From Myxococcales bacterium (GTDB lineage Bacteria > Myxococcota_A > Polyangia > Polyangiales > Polyangiaceae): a DNA stretch of 64,000 nt. The stretch's first letter is position 1; each line of letters begins with the position of its first letter. The notes below the pieces were generated by a model. It was not told the origin of the DNA, made no database searches, and saw only the letters and a program-made list of their open reading frames with translations. The stretch spans positions 744,001 to 808,000 of the forward strand of contig JADJKB010000003.1 in assembly GCA_016706225.1 (NCBI GenBank). The letters run 5' to 3'. The translations under genes and the position numbers were made by a program. This document shows positions 7,554-17,129 of this stretch, piece after piece.

Positions 7554-10500
7554 ATGGCAAGAAGAAACGCAGATCGCGTCCCGACGAGCGGCCTGGAGCC
7601 GCGGCGTTCCCGGCCGAAGCCTGGGTTGCTCTCGCTGCGGCGGCTGATGCTGCTCGCCGCGATGTTCTTTGCGTGGAACTTGCTGGGACAGACCGGCTGC
7701 GCCGCGGATGACCTGTCCGAGTACCTCGAGAGCGGCGAGTGCGACGCGGACAGCAAGTGCGCGGACGGCTACACATGCAAACCGAAGGCCGGCACTCCCC
7801 ACGGCGTGTGTGTCAAGGGTGGGGGCAGCGGGGGCACCGGCGGCGGCGACGCCGATCCGTGCGCGAGCTGTGCGGTTGGTGAAAAGTGTTGTGATGGAAC
7901 CTGCGTCGACCTGAAGACCAGCTCGGAGCACTGCGGAGCCTGCGGCACCCCGTGCCCAGGCACCACCTGCCAGGGCGGGACGTGTACCAACACGTGCAAG
8001 CTCGGCCAGCTCGACTGCGACAAGAACAGCGCCAACGGCTGCGAGGTCGACGCCGCGAAGGATCCGAAGAACTGCGGCAACTGCCGGAACGAGTGCAGTG
8101 CGCCGGTCGGCGGCAACGCGGAATGCAAGGGCGGGGCCTGCTCGCTCGCCTGCGGTTCAGGGACGAAGCTCTGCGACGTTCGCTGCACCGACACCGGCCA
8201 GGATCCCGACAACTGCGGCGACTGCGCCGCGCAGTGCCCGGCCGCCAACAACGGCGCGCGCACCTGCAGCGGGGGCAAGTGCGGCACCGCGTGCGACCCG
8301 GGGTTCACGGACTGCGGGCCCGACGGGTGTGTCAACACATTGACGGCGCCGAGCAACTGCGGGGCGTGCGGCCAGATCTGCAACACCGGCGAGGTGTGCA
8401 ACGCGGGCAAGTGCGACACCAGCTGCGGGGCGCTCACTCAGTGCGGAGCGGCCTGCGTCGACAAACAAGTCGACGTGGAGAACTGCGGCGCTTGCGGCAA
8501 CTCCTGTCCCTCGACGTCGAACGGGACACCCAACTGCAAGGCGGGCTTGTGCGGAGTAACTTGCAATTCGGGGGCCACCGCGTGCGGCGAGCTCTGCATC
8601 GACACCAAGACCGACGCCAACAACTGCGGCGCTTGTAGCAAGGCTTGCACGGCGCCCGCCAACTCCACGGCAACCTGCTCCAGCAGTGCCTGCGGCTTCG
8701 TCTGCGACACCGGCTTCGTGAAGTGCGGTGACAAGTGCCTGAAGACCGACGTCGACGTCGCCAACTGCGGCAGCTGCGGCAACGCTTGCAAGACCGGCGA
8801 GGTCTGCTCCGCCGGCCAGTGTGTGCTGACGTGCGCGAATGGCACGACCAAGTGTGGCGCCGCGTGCGTCGATACCAAGAAGGACCCAACCAACTGCGGC
8901 ACCTGCGGGACTGCGTGTCCCGGAGTGGGCGACGGGGCGCCGGCGTGTGCCAACGGCGTGTGTGACTACACGTGCAGCGCAGGGTTCACGAAGTGCAACG
9001 CGGGTTGTGTCAACACGTCGAACGACAAACAGAACTGCGGCAGCTGTGGCAACGTGTGCCCGAGTGCAACGACCGGCGGCAGCGTGGCCTGCGTAGCAGG
9101 AGCCTGCACGACGACCTGCAACGCCGGTCTCACCCTGTGCAGTGGTCAGTGTGTCAACAAGCAAACCGACAACAACAACTGCGGCGCCTGCGGATTGGCG
9201 TGTGGGACAGGGAAGGTGTGCAGCAACGGTACCTGCACGCTGAACTGCCCAAACAACACCACCAACTGCAACGGGCAGTGTGTGGCAACGGGTTCAGATC
9301 CGCAGAACTGCGGCGGCTGCGGCGTCGTTTGTGGCACCCCGAGCGGCGGCCAGGCCTTCTGTTCGAGCGGAACCTGCGGCTTCAACTGCACCGGCAACTT
9401 GATCAAGTGCGGTCAGACGTGCGTGGACCCCACCAAACTGCCGAACTGCGGCGGCTGTGGCAACGATTGCGCGCCCCCTCCCACGAACGGTTACCCGACC
9501 TGCGCCTCGAGCAGCTGCTCGTTCGATTGTAACGGTGGTTTCACGAAGTGTGGCAACGCCTGTCGCAACCTTCAGGCCGACAACAACAACTGCGGAGGCT
9601 GCGGCGTCGTCTGCGGAAGCGGCAAGGTCTGTCAGGGCGGCCAGTGCATCGTGAACTGCACGCCGCCATTGCAGAACTGCGGCGGGAACTGCGTCGACAC
9701 GGACAGCAACCCGGCGAACTGCGGGACGTGCGGCAAGACCTGCGCGTTTGGGCAAAACTCCACCGCGAGCTGCAACGCGGGGGTCTGTGGCCTCACGTGT
9801 TCGTTGGGCTACGGCAACTGCAACCTGAACCCCGTTGACGGTTGTGAGATCAATCTCCAGACCAACCCGCTATTTTGCGGCTCGTGTTCGCGACCGTGCA
9901 ACACGAAAGACGTCATGAGCATCTCCTGCAGTGTCGGGATGTGCGACTCGACTTGTAACCTCGGGTTCAGCAATTGCGGCGCGCCGGCAGTTCCAACCGC
10001 CGACGACGGCTGCGAGACTTCCCAGGGCGATGCAAACTGCGGCGCCTGCGGCGTCGCTTGCAGCAAACAAGGTTTCACCGGGCCTGACGATTTTGCCTGC
10101 AGCCCGGCGGGTATGATCACGCCACCGCTCTCTTGCGGTTGCAATGACGCTGCCGACTGTGGCACCGGCAAAGGCAGTTGCGCGCTCGGCCTGTGCACGT
10201 GCACGTTGGCGATATGCAATCCCGGCGAGGTCTGCTCGGCTTCGGGCGGTACGGGCGGCACCGGCGGCTCGGGCGGCTCGGGTGGCACCGGCAGCACCGG
10301 CGGTACGGGCACAGGCGGTACGGGCACAGGCGGTACGGGCACTGGCGGTACGAGCACCGGCGGTACGAGCACCGGCGGTACGAGCACCGGCGGCACGGGC
10401 ACTGGCGGCACCGGTACCGCCGGAGCCTTCGCTGGCACCGAGGATTTCTGCAGCTGCAACGGCGGCCCCGCTTGCCCGTTCGGCCCCGGAATGACCTGCT

Positions 10501-10760
10501 GTCCGGATCTCGACAACAACCCCACCAACGACTGCCACGCCCTGGCCATCGAGCCCCAGAATTGCGGCGCCTGCGGCCGAGCCTGTCCACCCGGTTTCAG
10601 TTGCGCAGGCTCCACCTGCCAATGTCAGTCCGCCGCCAACTGCCAGATGGGCGGCACGAACGTGACGTGCGTGGCGGTGGGCCTGGATTCCGTGTGCAAG
10701 TGCAACACGACGATCTGTCCGCCCGGAAAGCGTTGTTTCCCGGGCAACCTCTGCAAGTAG
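7554..10760 (+). CDS. Giant Cys-rich Stig1-like repeat lipoprotein, paralogue 1 (17 units)
   Basis: A 1068-residue protein, about 14% Cys in the repeat region. The N-terminus has a basic stretch and a hydrophobic segment ending QTGC, an imperfect lipobox. I count 17 units centred on NCGxCGxxC, each with an upstream CVDTxxDPxN-like stretch, resembling Stig1-type Cys-rich repeats (PF04885). Units 16 and 17 are separated by a GGTGT/GGTST spacer. The C-terminus ends with the conserved CPPGKRCFPGNLCK. Its many Cys require an oxidising location, presumably the cell surface. It starts 9 bp after the TPR-PEGA gene with Shine-Dalgarno GAGGGG. Function is unknown; adhesion or matrix is a guess. Confidence 0.85.
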   Translation: MARRNADRVPTSGLEPRRSRPKPGLLSLRRLMLLAAMFFAWNLLGQTGCAADDLSEYLESGECDADSKCADGYTCKPKAGTPHGVCVKGGGSGGTGGGDADPCASCAVGEKCCDGTCVDLKTSSEHCGACGTPCPGTTCQGGTCTNTCKLGQLDCDKNSANGCEVDAAKDPKNCGNCRNECSAPVGGNAECKGGACSLACGSGTKLCDVRCTDTGQDPDNCGDCAAQCPAANNGARTCSGGKCGTACDPGFTDCGPDGCVNTLTAPSNCGACGQICNTGEVCNAGKCDTSCGALTQCGAACVDKQVDVENCGACGNSCPSTSNGTPNCKAGLCGVTCNSGATACGELCIDTKTDANNCGACSKACTAPANSTATCSSSACGFVCDTGFVKCGDKCLKTDVDVANCGSCGNACKTGEVCSAGQCVLTCANGTTKCGAACVDTKKDPTNCGTCGTACPGVGDGAPACANGVCDYTCSAGFTKCNAGCVNTSNDKQNCGSCGNVCPSATTGGSVACVAGACTTTCNAGLTLCSGQCVNKQTDNNNCGACGLACGTGKVCSNGTCTLNCPNNTTNCNGQCVATGSDPQNCGGCGVVCGTPSGGQAFCSSGTCGFNCTGNLIKCGQTCVDPTKLPNCGGCGNDCAPPPTNGYPTCASSSCSFDCNGGFTKCGNACRNLQADNNNCGGCGVVCGSGKVCQGGQCIVNCTPPLQNCGGNCVDTDSNPANCGTCGKTCAFGQNSTASCNAGVCGLTCSLGYGNCNLNPVDGCEINLQTNPLFCGSCSRPCNTKDVMSISCSVGMCDSTCNLGFSNCGAPAVPTADDGCETSQGDANCGACGVACSKQGFTGPDDFACSPAGMITPPLSCGCNDAADCGTGKGSCALGLCTCTLAICNPGEVCSASGGTGGTGGSGGSGGTGSTGGTGTGGTGTGGTGTGGTSTGGTSTGGTSTGGTGTGGTGTAGAFAGTEDFCSCNGGPACPFGPGMTCCPDLDNNPTNDCHALAIEPQNCGACGRACPPGFSCAGSTCQCQSAANCQMGGTNVTCVAVGLDSVCKCNTTICPPGKRCFPGNLCK
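10302..10406 (+). repeat. 15-bp tandem repeat, seven units, in the Gly/Thr spacer
   Basis: Seven consecutive 15-bp units of GGTACGGGCACAGGC or GGTACGAGCACCGGC type encode GGTGT/GGTST pentapeptides in paralogue 1. Third-base changes distinguish the units. The spacer is shorter in paralogue 2 and absent at this place in paralogue 3, so copy number evidently changes. Confidence 0.85.
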
Positions 10761-10828
10761 CCGAACGCCAGTTCTTTGACTCGCACGCCCCCGCCCACAC
10801 GCGAGCGGGCAGCAGCGCGGCCCGCCCG

Positions 10829-10837
10829 TGATACCCT
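10829..10837 (+). promoter_or_regulatory. Candidate extended -10 of Cys-rich paralogue 2
   Basis: TGATACCCT lies 8 bp before the GTG start. The next paralogue has TGCTACGCT at the identical distance, so the element is conserved within the duplicated block (TGnTACnCT). Confidence 0.38.
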
Positions 10838-10845
10838 GATCGGCT

Positions 10846-13797
10846 GTGACTCTGGCTCGGGGATCCTCGCGGCATCTGCGGCTGCTTCTGGCCGCGGCGC
10901 TGCTCGGCAGCTGTGTCGTCTCGATCGACGATCTTCAGCCGCCTGCGAGCACCGGTGGGACAGCGGGCACAGGCGGAACCAGCGGAGCAGACGCGGGCGA
11001 CGCCGAGCCGTGCGCGGCCTGCCTCCCCGCGGAGAGTTGCTGCGACGGCGCGTGTGTCGACTTGAACACCAGTTCGACGCACTGCGGAGTGTGTGGTCAG
11101 AGTTGTCCGGGCACGACGTGCTCGAGCGGCGCCTGCACGAACGTGTGCAAGCTGGGCAGCCTCGACTGCGACAAGAACATCGTGAACGGCTGCGAGGTCC
11201 AGAGCGCGAAGGACCCGAAGAACTGCGGCGCCTGCGGCAACGAGTGCAGCGCGCCGGTCGGGGGCGCGGCGGTCTGCAATGGCGGCGTGTGCGGCCTTGG
11301 CTGCCCCGGCAGTTTTACGCTGTGTGACGTCGCCTGCATCGACACCAACGTGGACCCAGACAACTGCGGCGGCTGCGCTCAGGTTTGCCCCGTCACGAAG
11401 AACGGAACGCGGACGTGCAGCACCGGGAAATGTGGCACAGGCTGCGATCCTGGCTTCACCGACTGTGGCAGTGCGGGCTGCGTCAACATCGCGACCTCGC
11501 CGAGCAACTGCGGAGCGTGCGGCCAGATCTGCAACACCGGAGAAGTCTGCAACGCGGGCAAGTGTGACACGAGCTGCGGGGCGCTGACCCAGTGCGGAGC
11601 GGCCTGCGTCGACGGTCAGAGCAACGTGGAGCACTGCGGCGCTTGTGGCAACACCTGCCCCTCCACGCCGAACGGGAAACCCAGCTGTAAAGCGGGCTCG
11701 TGCGGGGTGACCTGCAACTCGAACGCCACCGAGTGCGGTGGCGTGTGCATCGACACCAAATCCGACAACAACAACTGCGGGTCCTGCAACAAAGCGTGCA
11801 CAGGGCCTGCCAACTCCACGGCAACCTGCTCCAGCGGCGCGTGCGGGTTCGTTTGCGACGCCGGCTTCGTGAAGTGCGGCGACAAGTGCCTGAAGACCGA
11901 CAGCGACGTCGCCAACTGCGGCAACTGCGGCAACGCTTGCAAGGCGGGAGAGGTGTGTTCCGCGGGGCAGTGCCAGGCAACCTGCGGCAGCGGCACCACC
12001 AAGTGCGGCACGGCCTGCGTGGATACCAACCTAGATCCCACGAACTGCGGCGCGTGTGGAACGGCGTGTCCCGGCGTCTCCGGAGGCTCACCGTCCTGTA
12101 CCAGCGGCGTCTGCGACTACACGTGCAGCGCTGGGTTCACCAAGTGCAACGCGGGTTGTGTCAACACCTCGAACGACCAACTGAACTGTGGGGCCTGTGG
12201 CAACGCCTGCCCGGGCGCCACGGTCGGCGGCAGCGTGGCCTGCGTGGCCGGCACCTGCACGACGACCTGCAACGCGGGCCTCGGCCTCTGCAACGGTCAG
12301 TGTGTCAACAAACAAACCGACAACAACAACTGCGGCACCTGCGGACTTGCGTGCGGGACAGGAAAGGTGTGCAGCAACGGCGCCTGCACGCTCAACTGCC
12401 CGACCAACACCACCAACTGCGGCGGGCAATGTGTGGCGACGAGCGCTGATCCGCAGAACTGCGGGGGCTGCGGCAACGTCTGCGCCGCGCCGAGCGGCGG
12501 ACAGGCCTTCTGCTCCGGCGGGACCTGTGGCTTCAACTGCAGCGCCGGCCTGATCAAGTGCGGTCAGACCTGTGTGGACCCCACCAAGCTCCCGAACTGC
12601 GGCGGCTGTGGCAACGACTGCACCCCGCCGCCTTCCAACGGTTACCCGGCCTGCGCATCGAGTAGCTGTTCGTTCGAGTGCAACGCTGGTTTTAGCAAGT
12701 GCGGCAGTGCCTGCCGCAGCCTTCAAGCCGACAACAACAACTGCGGCGGCTGCGGCGTCGTGTGCGGAAGCGGCAAGGTCTGTCAGGGCGGCCAGTGCAT
12801 CGTGAACTGCACGCCACCGCTCCAGAACTGCAACGGCAGCTGCGTGGACACGGACAACAGCCCCATGAACTGCGGGACTTGCAGCAACGTATGCCCGGCC
12901 GGCCCCAACTCGACGGCGAAATGTAACGGCGGAGCTTGTGGCCTCACGTGCTCGTTGGGCTACGGCAACTGCAACGGGGCGTCGGCGGACGGCTGCGAGG
13001 TCAACCTACAGACCAACCCGCTCTTCTGCGGCTCCTGCACCCGCGCGTGCAGCTCGACCAACGTCATGAGCATCTCGTGCAACAGCGGCAGATGCGACTC
13101 GACTTGCAGCGTCGGCTTCAGCAATTGCGCGGCGCCACCGCTGCCGTCGGCCGACGACGGCTGTGAAACGGCCGCCGGCGACGGCAACTGCGGTGGCTGC
13201 GGGGTCGCGTGCAACAAACAGGGCTACACCGCGGCCGACGATTTCGTGTGTAATCCGGCCGCAAGTCAGGCCCCGCCTCTGGCCTGCGGCTGCAACGAGG
13301 CAGCGGACTGCAGCCCCACGAAGGGTAGCTGCAGCCTCGGCCTGTGCACGTGCTCCTCGACGCTGTGCCGACCCGGCGAGGTTTGCGCGGCCGGCAGTGG
13401 CGGCAGCGGCGGCACGGGCGGCACCAGCGGCACCGGCAGTCTCACCGGTGCGGGCGGGAGCGGCGGCGAGCCGACATCCGGAACCTGCAGCTGCAACGGC
13501 GGCCCCACGTGCCCGCCCGGCCCCGGCATGACTTGCTGCCCGGATCGGGACGGCAACATCGCCAACGACTGCCACTCCCTCGCGACGGACCCGCAGAACT
13601 GCGGAGCCTGCGGCCGCTCGTGCCCGCCCGGCTTCGGCTGTTCCGGCTTCAAGTGCCAATGCAAGATAGCGTCAGACTGCAACCTGGGCGGCACGAACGT
13701 GGCGTGCGTGGATATCGGAGCGGATTCCCTGTGCAAATGTGGCACGACAATCTGCCCCGCCGGAAAGCGCTGTTTCCCCGGCAACGTTTGCAAATGA
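10846..13797 (+). CDS. Giant Cys-rich Stig1-like repeat lipoprotein, paralogue 2 (17 units)
   Basis: A 983-residue protein with a GTG start and a good lipobox (LLGSC). It has 17 NCGxCG-type units in the same order as paralogue 1: for example the units containing CVNKQTDNNNCG, DPTKLPNCGGCGNDC and LQADNNNCGGCGVVCGSGK occur at the same ordinal positions in both. A short Gly/Ser/Thr spacer precedes the last unit and the C-terminus is CPAGKRCFPGNVCK. This is a whole-gene tandem duplicate rather than an independent repeat expansion. It probably sits on the cell surface with disulfide-stabilised units. No enzymatic motif is visible. Confidence 0.85.
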   Translation: MTLARGSSRHLRLLLAAALLGSCVVSIDDLQPPASTGGTAGTGGTSGADAGDAEPCAACLPAESCCDGACVDLNTSSTHCGVCGQSCPGTTCSSGACTNVCKLGSLDCDKNIVNGCEVQSAKDPKNCGACGNECSAPVGGAAVCNGGVCGLGCPGSFTLCDVACIDTNVDPDNCGGCAQVCPVTKNGTRTCSTGKCGTGCDPGFTDCGSAGCVNIATSPSNCGACGQICNTGEVCNAGKCDTSCGALTQCGAACVDGQSNVEHCGACGNTCPSTPNGKPSCKAGSCGVTCNSNATECGGVCIDTKSDNNNCGSCNKACTGPANSTATCSSGACGFVCDAGFVKCGDKCLKTDSDVANCGNCGNACKAGEVCSAGQCQATCGSGTTKCGTACVDTNLDPTNCGACGTACPGVSGGSPSCTSGVCDYTCSAGFTKCNAGCVNTSNDQLNCGACGNACPGATVGGSVACVAGTCTTTCNAGLGLCNGQCVNKQTDNNNCGTCGLACGTGKVCSNGACTLNCPTNTTNCGGQCVATSADPQNCGGCGNVCAAPSGGQAFCSGGTCGFNCSAGLIKCGQTCVDPTKLPNCGGCGNDCTPPPSNGYPACASSSCSFECNAGFSKCGSACRSLQADNNNCGGCGVVCGSGKVCQGGQCIVNCTPPLQNCNGSCVDTDNSPMNCGTCSNVCPAGPNSTAKCNGGACGLTCSLGYGNCNGASADGCEVNLQTNPLFCGSCTRACSSTNVMSISCNSGRCDSTCSVGFSNCAAPPLPSADDGCETAAGDGNCGGCGVACNKQGYTAADDFVCNPAASQAPPLACGCNEAADCSPTKGSCSLGLCTCSSTLCRPGEVCAAGSGGSGGTGGTSGTGSLTGAGGSGGEPTSGTCSCNGGPTCPPGPGMTCCPDRDGNIANDCHSLATDPQNCGACGRSCPPGFGCSGFKCQCKIASDCNLGGTNVACVDIGADSLCKCGTTICPAGKRCFPGNVCK

Positions 13798-13856
13798 CCG
13801 AACGCGTGGGTCCGCTTGGACCGCGCCACACCCTCTCGCTCGAAGCGCCGACCCAG

Positions 13857-13865
13857 TGCTACGCT
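13857..13865 (+). promoter_or_regulatory. Candidate extended -10 of Cys-rich paralogue 3
   Basis: TGCTACGCT lies 8 bp before the GTG start, matching spacing and sequence in front of paralogue 2. No -35 was found at 16-18 bp. Confidence 0.38.
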
Positions 13866-13873
13866 CACGTGTT

Positions 13874-16681
13874 GTGACTCGCCCGCGCGGACTCGTGCGC
13901 CACGTGCTGTCGGTGCTCGTGGCGTTGATACTCGCGAGCTGCTTCGTCTCGATCGACGACCTCGAGAGCCCAGCCGGTACCGGCGGCACGACGGCGACCG
14001 GCGGGGCAGCGGGCTCCGACGCCGGAGACGCCGGCCCTTGCGCCGCGTGCGCGGCCGGCCAGGCGTGTTGCAACGGCGCGTGCACCGACCTGAAGACGAG
14101 CGCCCAGCACTGCGGGGCTTGTGACAACGCTTGCCCCGGAACCACCTGCGCCGGGGGGACCTGCACGAATCAGTGCAAGCTCGGCAGCCTCGACTGCGAC
14201 AAGAACATCGTCAACGGCTGTGAGGTCGACGCCGCCACGGATCCGAAGAACTGCGGCGCCTGCCAGACGGAGTGCAGCGCCCCCGTGGGCGGCGCCCCGA
14301 GCTGCAATGGCGGAGGTTGCGCGCTCGAGTGCGGTGCCGGCTCGACCCTGTGCGACGTCGCCTGCATCGACACGGCAAAGGACCCCGACAACTGTGGCGC
14401 TTGTGCGAAGCAGTGTCCGGCGGCCAACAACGGCGGACGAACCTGCGGCGCAGGCAAGTGTGGCACCCAGTGCGACCCGGGGTTCACGGCGTGTGGTGCC
14501 GACGGATGTGTCAACACACTCACGTCGCCCAATCACTGCGGCGCGTGCGGCACCATCTGCAACACCGGTGAGGTGTGCAACACCGGCAAGTGCTCGACTA
14601 GCTGCGGCGCGCTGACTCAATGCGGCGCAGCGTGTGTGGAACCCCAATCCGACGTGGAAAACTGCGGCGCTTGTGGCAACGCCTGCCCGTCGCCGTCGAA
14701 CGGCAAACCCACATGCAAGGCTGGGGTCTGCAACGTCGCTTGCGGCTCGGGCACCACCCAGTGCGGCGCGGCGTGCATCGACGTCAAGGCGGACGCGAAC
14801 AATTGCGGCGCCTGCAGCAAGGCCTGCACTGCCCCCGCCAACGCAACGGCTACGTGCTCCGCCAGTGCCTGCGGTTTTGTGTGTGACCCCGGCTTCGCAA
14901 AGTGTGGCGACAAGTGCCTGAAGACCGACAGCGACGTCGCCAACTGCGGCGGCTGCGGCAACGCGTGCAAATCCGGCGAGGTGTGTTCCGCCGGGCTGTG
15001 TGTCCTGAGCTGCAGCGCCGGCACGACCAAGTGCAGCGCTGCCTGCGTCGATCTCAAGCAAGATCCAACGAACTGCGGCGCCTGCGGCACGAACTGTCCG
15101 GGAGTTGCGAACGGGACTCCCGCGTGTGCGAACGGCAGCTGCGACTACAGCTGCAGCTCCGGGTACACCAAGTGCAACGGCGCCTGCGTGAACACCACCG
15201 GTGACAAACAGAACTGTGGGGCCTGCGGCAACGCCTGCGCCTCCGCCCCACAGGGCGGGAGCATGGCGTGTGTGAGCGGCGCTTGCACGCCGACTTGCAA
15301 CAGCGGGCTGACCCTCTGCAGCGGACAGTGCATCAACAAACAGACCGACAACAACAACTGCGGCGGCTGCGGCCTGGTCTGCTCGTCTGGAAAGGTCTGC
15401 TCCAACGGCGCTTGCACGCTCAGCTGTCCAACAGGCACCACGAACTGCAGCGGACAGTGCGTGGCAACCGGCTCGGATCCGCAGAATTGCGGCGTTTGTG
15501 GAAACTCCTGCGCGACCCCGAGCGGAGGCGTGGCCTTCTGCTCCAGTGGCAGCTGTGGGTTCAGCTGCAACGCGGGGCTGATCAGGTGTGGCACGACCTG
15601 CGTGGACCCGAGCAAACTCCCCAACTGCGGCGGCTGCGGCATCACCTGCACGCCGGTCCCCGTCAACGGATACGGGGTGTGCGCCTCCAGCGCCTGTTCG
15701 TTCGGCTGCAACGCGGGTTTCACCAAGTGCAGCGGGGCGTGCGCCAACACCCAGACCGACAACAACAACTGCGGAGCCTGCGGTGTCGTGTGCGGGAGCG
15801 GTAAAGTCTGCCAGGCGGGGCTGTGCATCGTGAGCTGCACCGCGCCGCTCGTCAATTGCTCGGGCAGCTGCGTCGACACATTGACCAACGCCGCGAACTG
15901 CGGGACCTGCGGCAAGGTCTGCCCAAGCGCAGCCAACGCCAGCCCGAAATGTACGAGCGGCGTCTGCGGGCTGACCTGTTCGGCCGGCTACGCAAACTGC
16001 AACGGCACGTCTTCGGACGGCTGCGAGAGCAACACGAGCGCGGATCCGTACAACTGTGGCAAGTGCGGCCGAGGTTGTTCCAAAGACAAGACGTCTTCCC
16101 TCGGCTGTTCGAACAGTCTGTGTGTCCCGTTCTGCGAGCTGGGCTTTGGCGACTGCTCACACCCAGCGTCGCCCGAGGTGGACAACGGCTGTGAGCTCTC
16201 GACCACGGACGATCCGGCCAACTGCGGCGGCTGTGGAAACTCGTGCGGGGCGCTCAAGGCGTGCAAGGCCGGCCTGTGCGGCTGCGGCTCGGAGCAGGAT
16301 TGCGGCGAAGGAGGGAGCTGCGAAGCTGGTACTGCGACCGGGCCTCCGGTGTGTGTGTGTGCCGGCAGCCAGTGCGCACACGGCGAGACGTGCTCGGGAG
16401 CAGCGTGCAGCTGCAACGGCGCTGCGGCCTGCCCCAAGGGATACATCTGCTGCGGCAGCGGGTGCCGGGACCTCTTGACGGACTCCGCCAGCTGCGGCGC
16501 CTGCGGACACGCTTGCCCTGCTGGGTTCGTGTGCGCGGAGGGTTCGTGCAAATGCTCCGCGACGAAGTCTTGCGACGCTGGCGGCGGCGGCGCCTGCAAC
16601 ACCGCCTCCGGCGTGTGCAAATGCAATGAGGGAGAGTGCTTGCCCGGTCGCCGCTGCCAACCCGGCGGGTTCTGTGGTTGA
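13874..16681 (+). CDS. Giant Cys-rich Stig1-like repeat lipoprotein, paralogue 3 (17 units)
   Basis: A 935-residue protein from GTG 13874. The frame is open further upstream, but this start gives a clean signal with lipobox LASC and the same GTGACTC start context as paralogue 2. Seventeen NCGxCG-type units occur in the shared order. Units 15-17 have diverged most, the Gly spacer before unit 17 is missing, and the terminus is CLPGRRCQPGGFCG. The next gene overlaps its stop by 8 bp, implying translational coupling. Surface location and structural role are inferred from signal peptide and Cys content only. Confidence 0.85.
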   Translation: MTRPRGLVRHVLSVLVALILASCFVSIDDLESPAGTGGTTATGGAAGSDAGDAGPCAACAAGQACCNGACTDLKTSAQHCGACDNACPGTTCAGGTCTNQCKLGSLDCDKNIVNGCEVDAATDPKNCGACQTECSAPVGGAPSCNGGGCALECGAGSTLCDVACIDTAKDPDNCGACAKQCPAANNGGRTCGAGKCGTQCDPGFTACGADGCVNTLTSPNHCGACGTICNTGEVCNTGKCSTSCGALTQCGAACVEPQSDVENCGACGNACPSPSNGKPTCKAGVCNVACGSGTTQCGAACIDVKADANNCGACSKACTAPANATATCSASACGFVCDPGFAKCGDKCLKTDSDVANCGGCGNACKSGEVCSAGLCVLSCSAGTTKCSAACVDLKQDPTNCGACGTNCPGVANGTPACANGSCDYSCSSGYTKCNGACVNTTGDKQNCGACGNACASAPQGGSMACVSGACTPTCNSGLTLCSGQCINKQTDNNNCGGCGLVCSSGKVCSNGACTLSCPTGTTNCSGQCVATGSDPQNCGVCGNSCATPSGGVAFCSSGSCGFSCNAGLIRCGTTCVDPSKLPNCGGCGITCTPVPVNGYGVCASSACSFGCNAGFTKCSGACANTQTDNNNCGACGVVCGSGKVCQAGLCIVSCTAPLVNCSGSCVDTLTNAANCGTCGKVCPSAANASPKCTSGVCGLTCSAGYANCNGTSSDGCESNTSADPYNCGKCGRGCSKDKTSSLGCSNSLCVPFCELGFGDCSHPASPEVDNGCELSTTDDPANCGGCGNSCGALKACKAGLCGCGSEQDCGEGGSCEAGTATGPPVCVCAGSQCAHGETCSGAACSCNGAAACPKGYICCGSGCRDLLTDSASCGACGHACPAGFVCAEGSCKCSATKSCDAGGGGACNTASGVCKCNEGECLPGRRCQPGGFCG

Positions 16682-17117
16682 GCTGGTCCGAACGGGATTG
16701 GCCTGCGCGGTGCTCGCGCTCGGCGTGGCGATCGGCTGCGCCGAAGACGATCTCTCGAGCTCCCTCGCCAAGGGCGCCTGCAGCCCGAGCGGCAAGTGCT
16801 CGACGGGCTTCCAGTGCAACGCAGCGAACGAGTGTGTGCCGGTGAGCGACGCCGGAACTACCGACGCCGATGCGACCAGCGACGCCCCGTGCGCCAACTG
16901 CCCCATCGGGTTCATCTGCTGCAACGACGTGTGCGTCGACAAGAAGAACGATCCCGAGCACTGCGGAAGCTGCGCCAGCGTCTGCCTGGGCACACTCTGT
17001 CAGTCCGCGTCGTGCACGAACCTCTGCCAACCGGGGCTCGCGGACTGCAACAAGAACGTGACGGACGGCTGCGAGGCGCCCGCCTCGAGTTGCCCGAGCG
17101 ATGCCGCGACGGATTGA
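16674..17117 (+). CDS. Minimal Cys-rich lipoprotein (one repeat unit)
   Basis: A 147-residue protein whose GTG start overlaps the preceding stop by 8 bp. The signal ends AIGC and is followed by EDDLSSSLAKGAC, which parallels ADDLSEYLESGEC of paralogue 1. One Stig1-like unit (CCNDVCVDKKNDPEHCGSC) and a DCNKNVTDGCE segment follow, then the protein stops. It therefore equals the N-terminal ~130 residues of paralogue 1 without the long array. It could be a degenerated copy or a deliberate short partner. It is convergent with thiC, with only 12 bp between the two stops. Confidence 0.78.
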   Translation: MVELVRTGLACAVLALGVAIGCAEDDLSSSLAKGACSPSGKCSTGFQCNAANECVPVSDAGTTDADATSDAPCANCPIGFICCNDVCVDKKNDPEHCGSCASVCLGTLCQSASCTNLCQPGLADCNKNVTDGCEAPASSCPSDAATD

Positions 17118-17129
17118 GATACGTCGGTC

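Noticed and set aside
10302..10406. Regular tandem repeats as a CRISPR array
   Set aside because: Units are contiguous 15-mers without spacers and encode a Gly/Thr pentapeptide repeat in frame.
7769..16993. Many long open frames on both strands across the Cys-rich genes
   Set aside because: Shadows of high-GC repetitive coding sequence; only one frame per gene has signal peptide, regular Cys spacing and paralogues.
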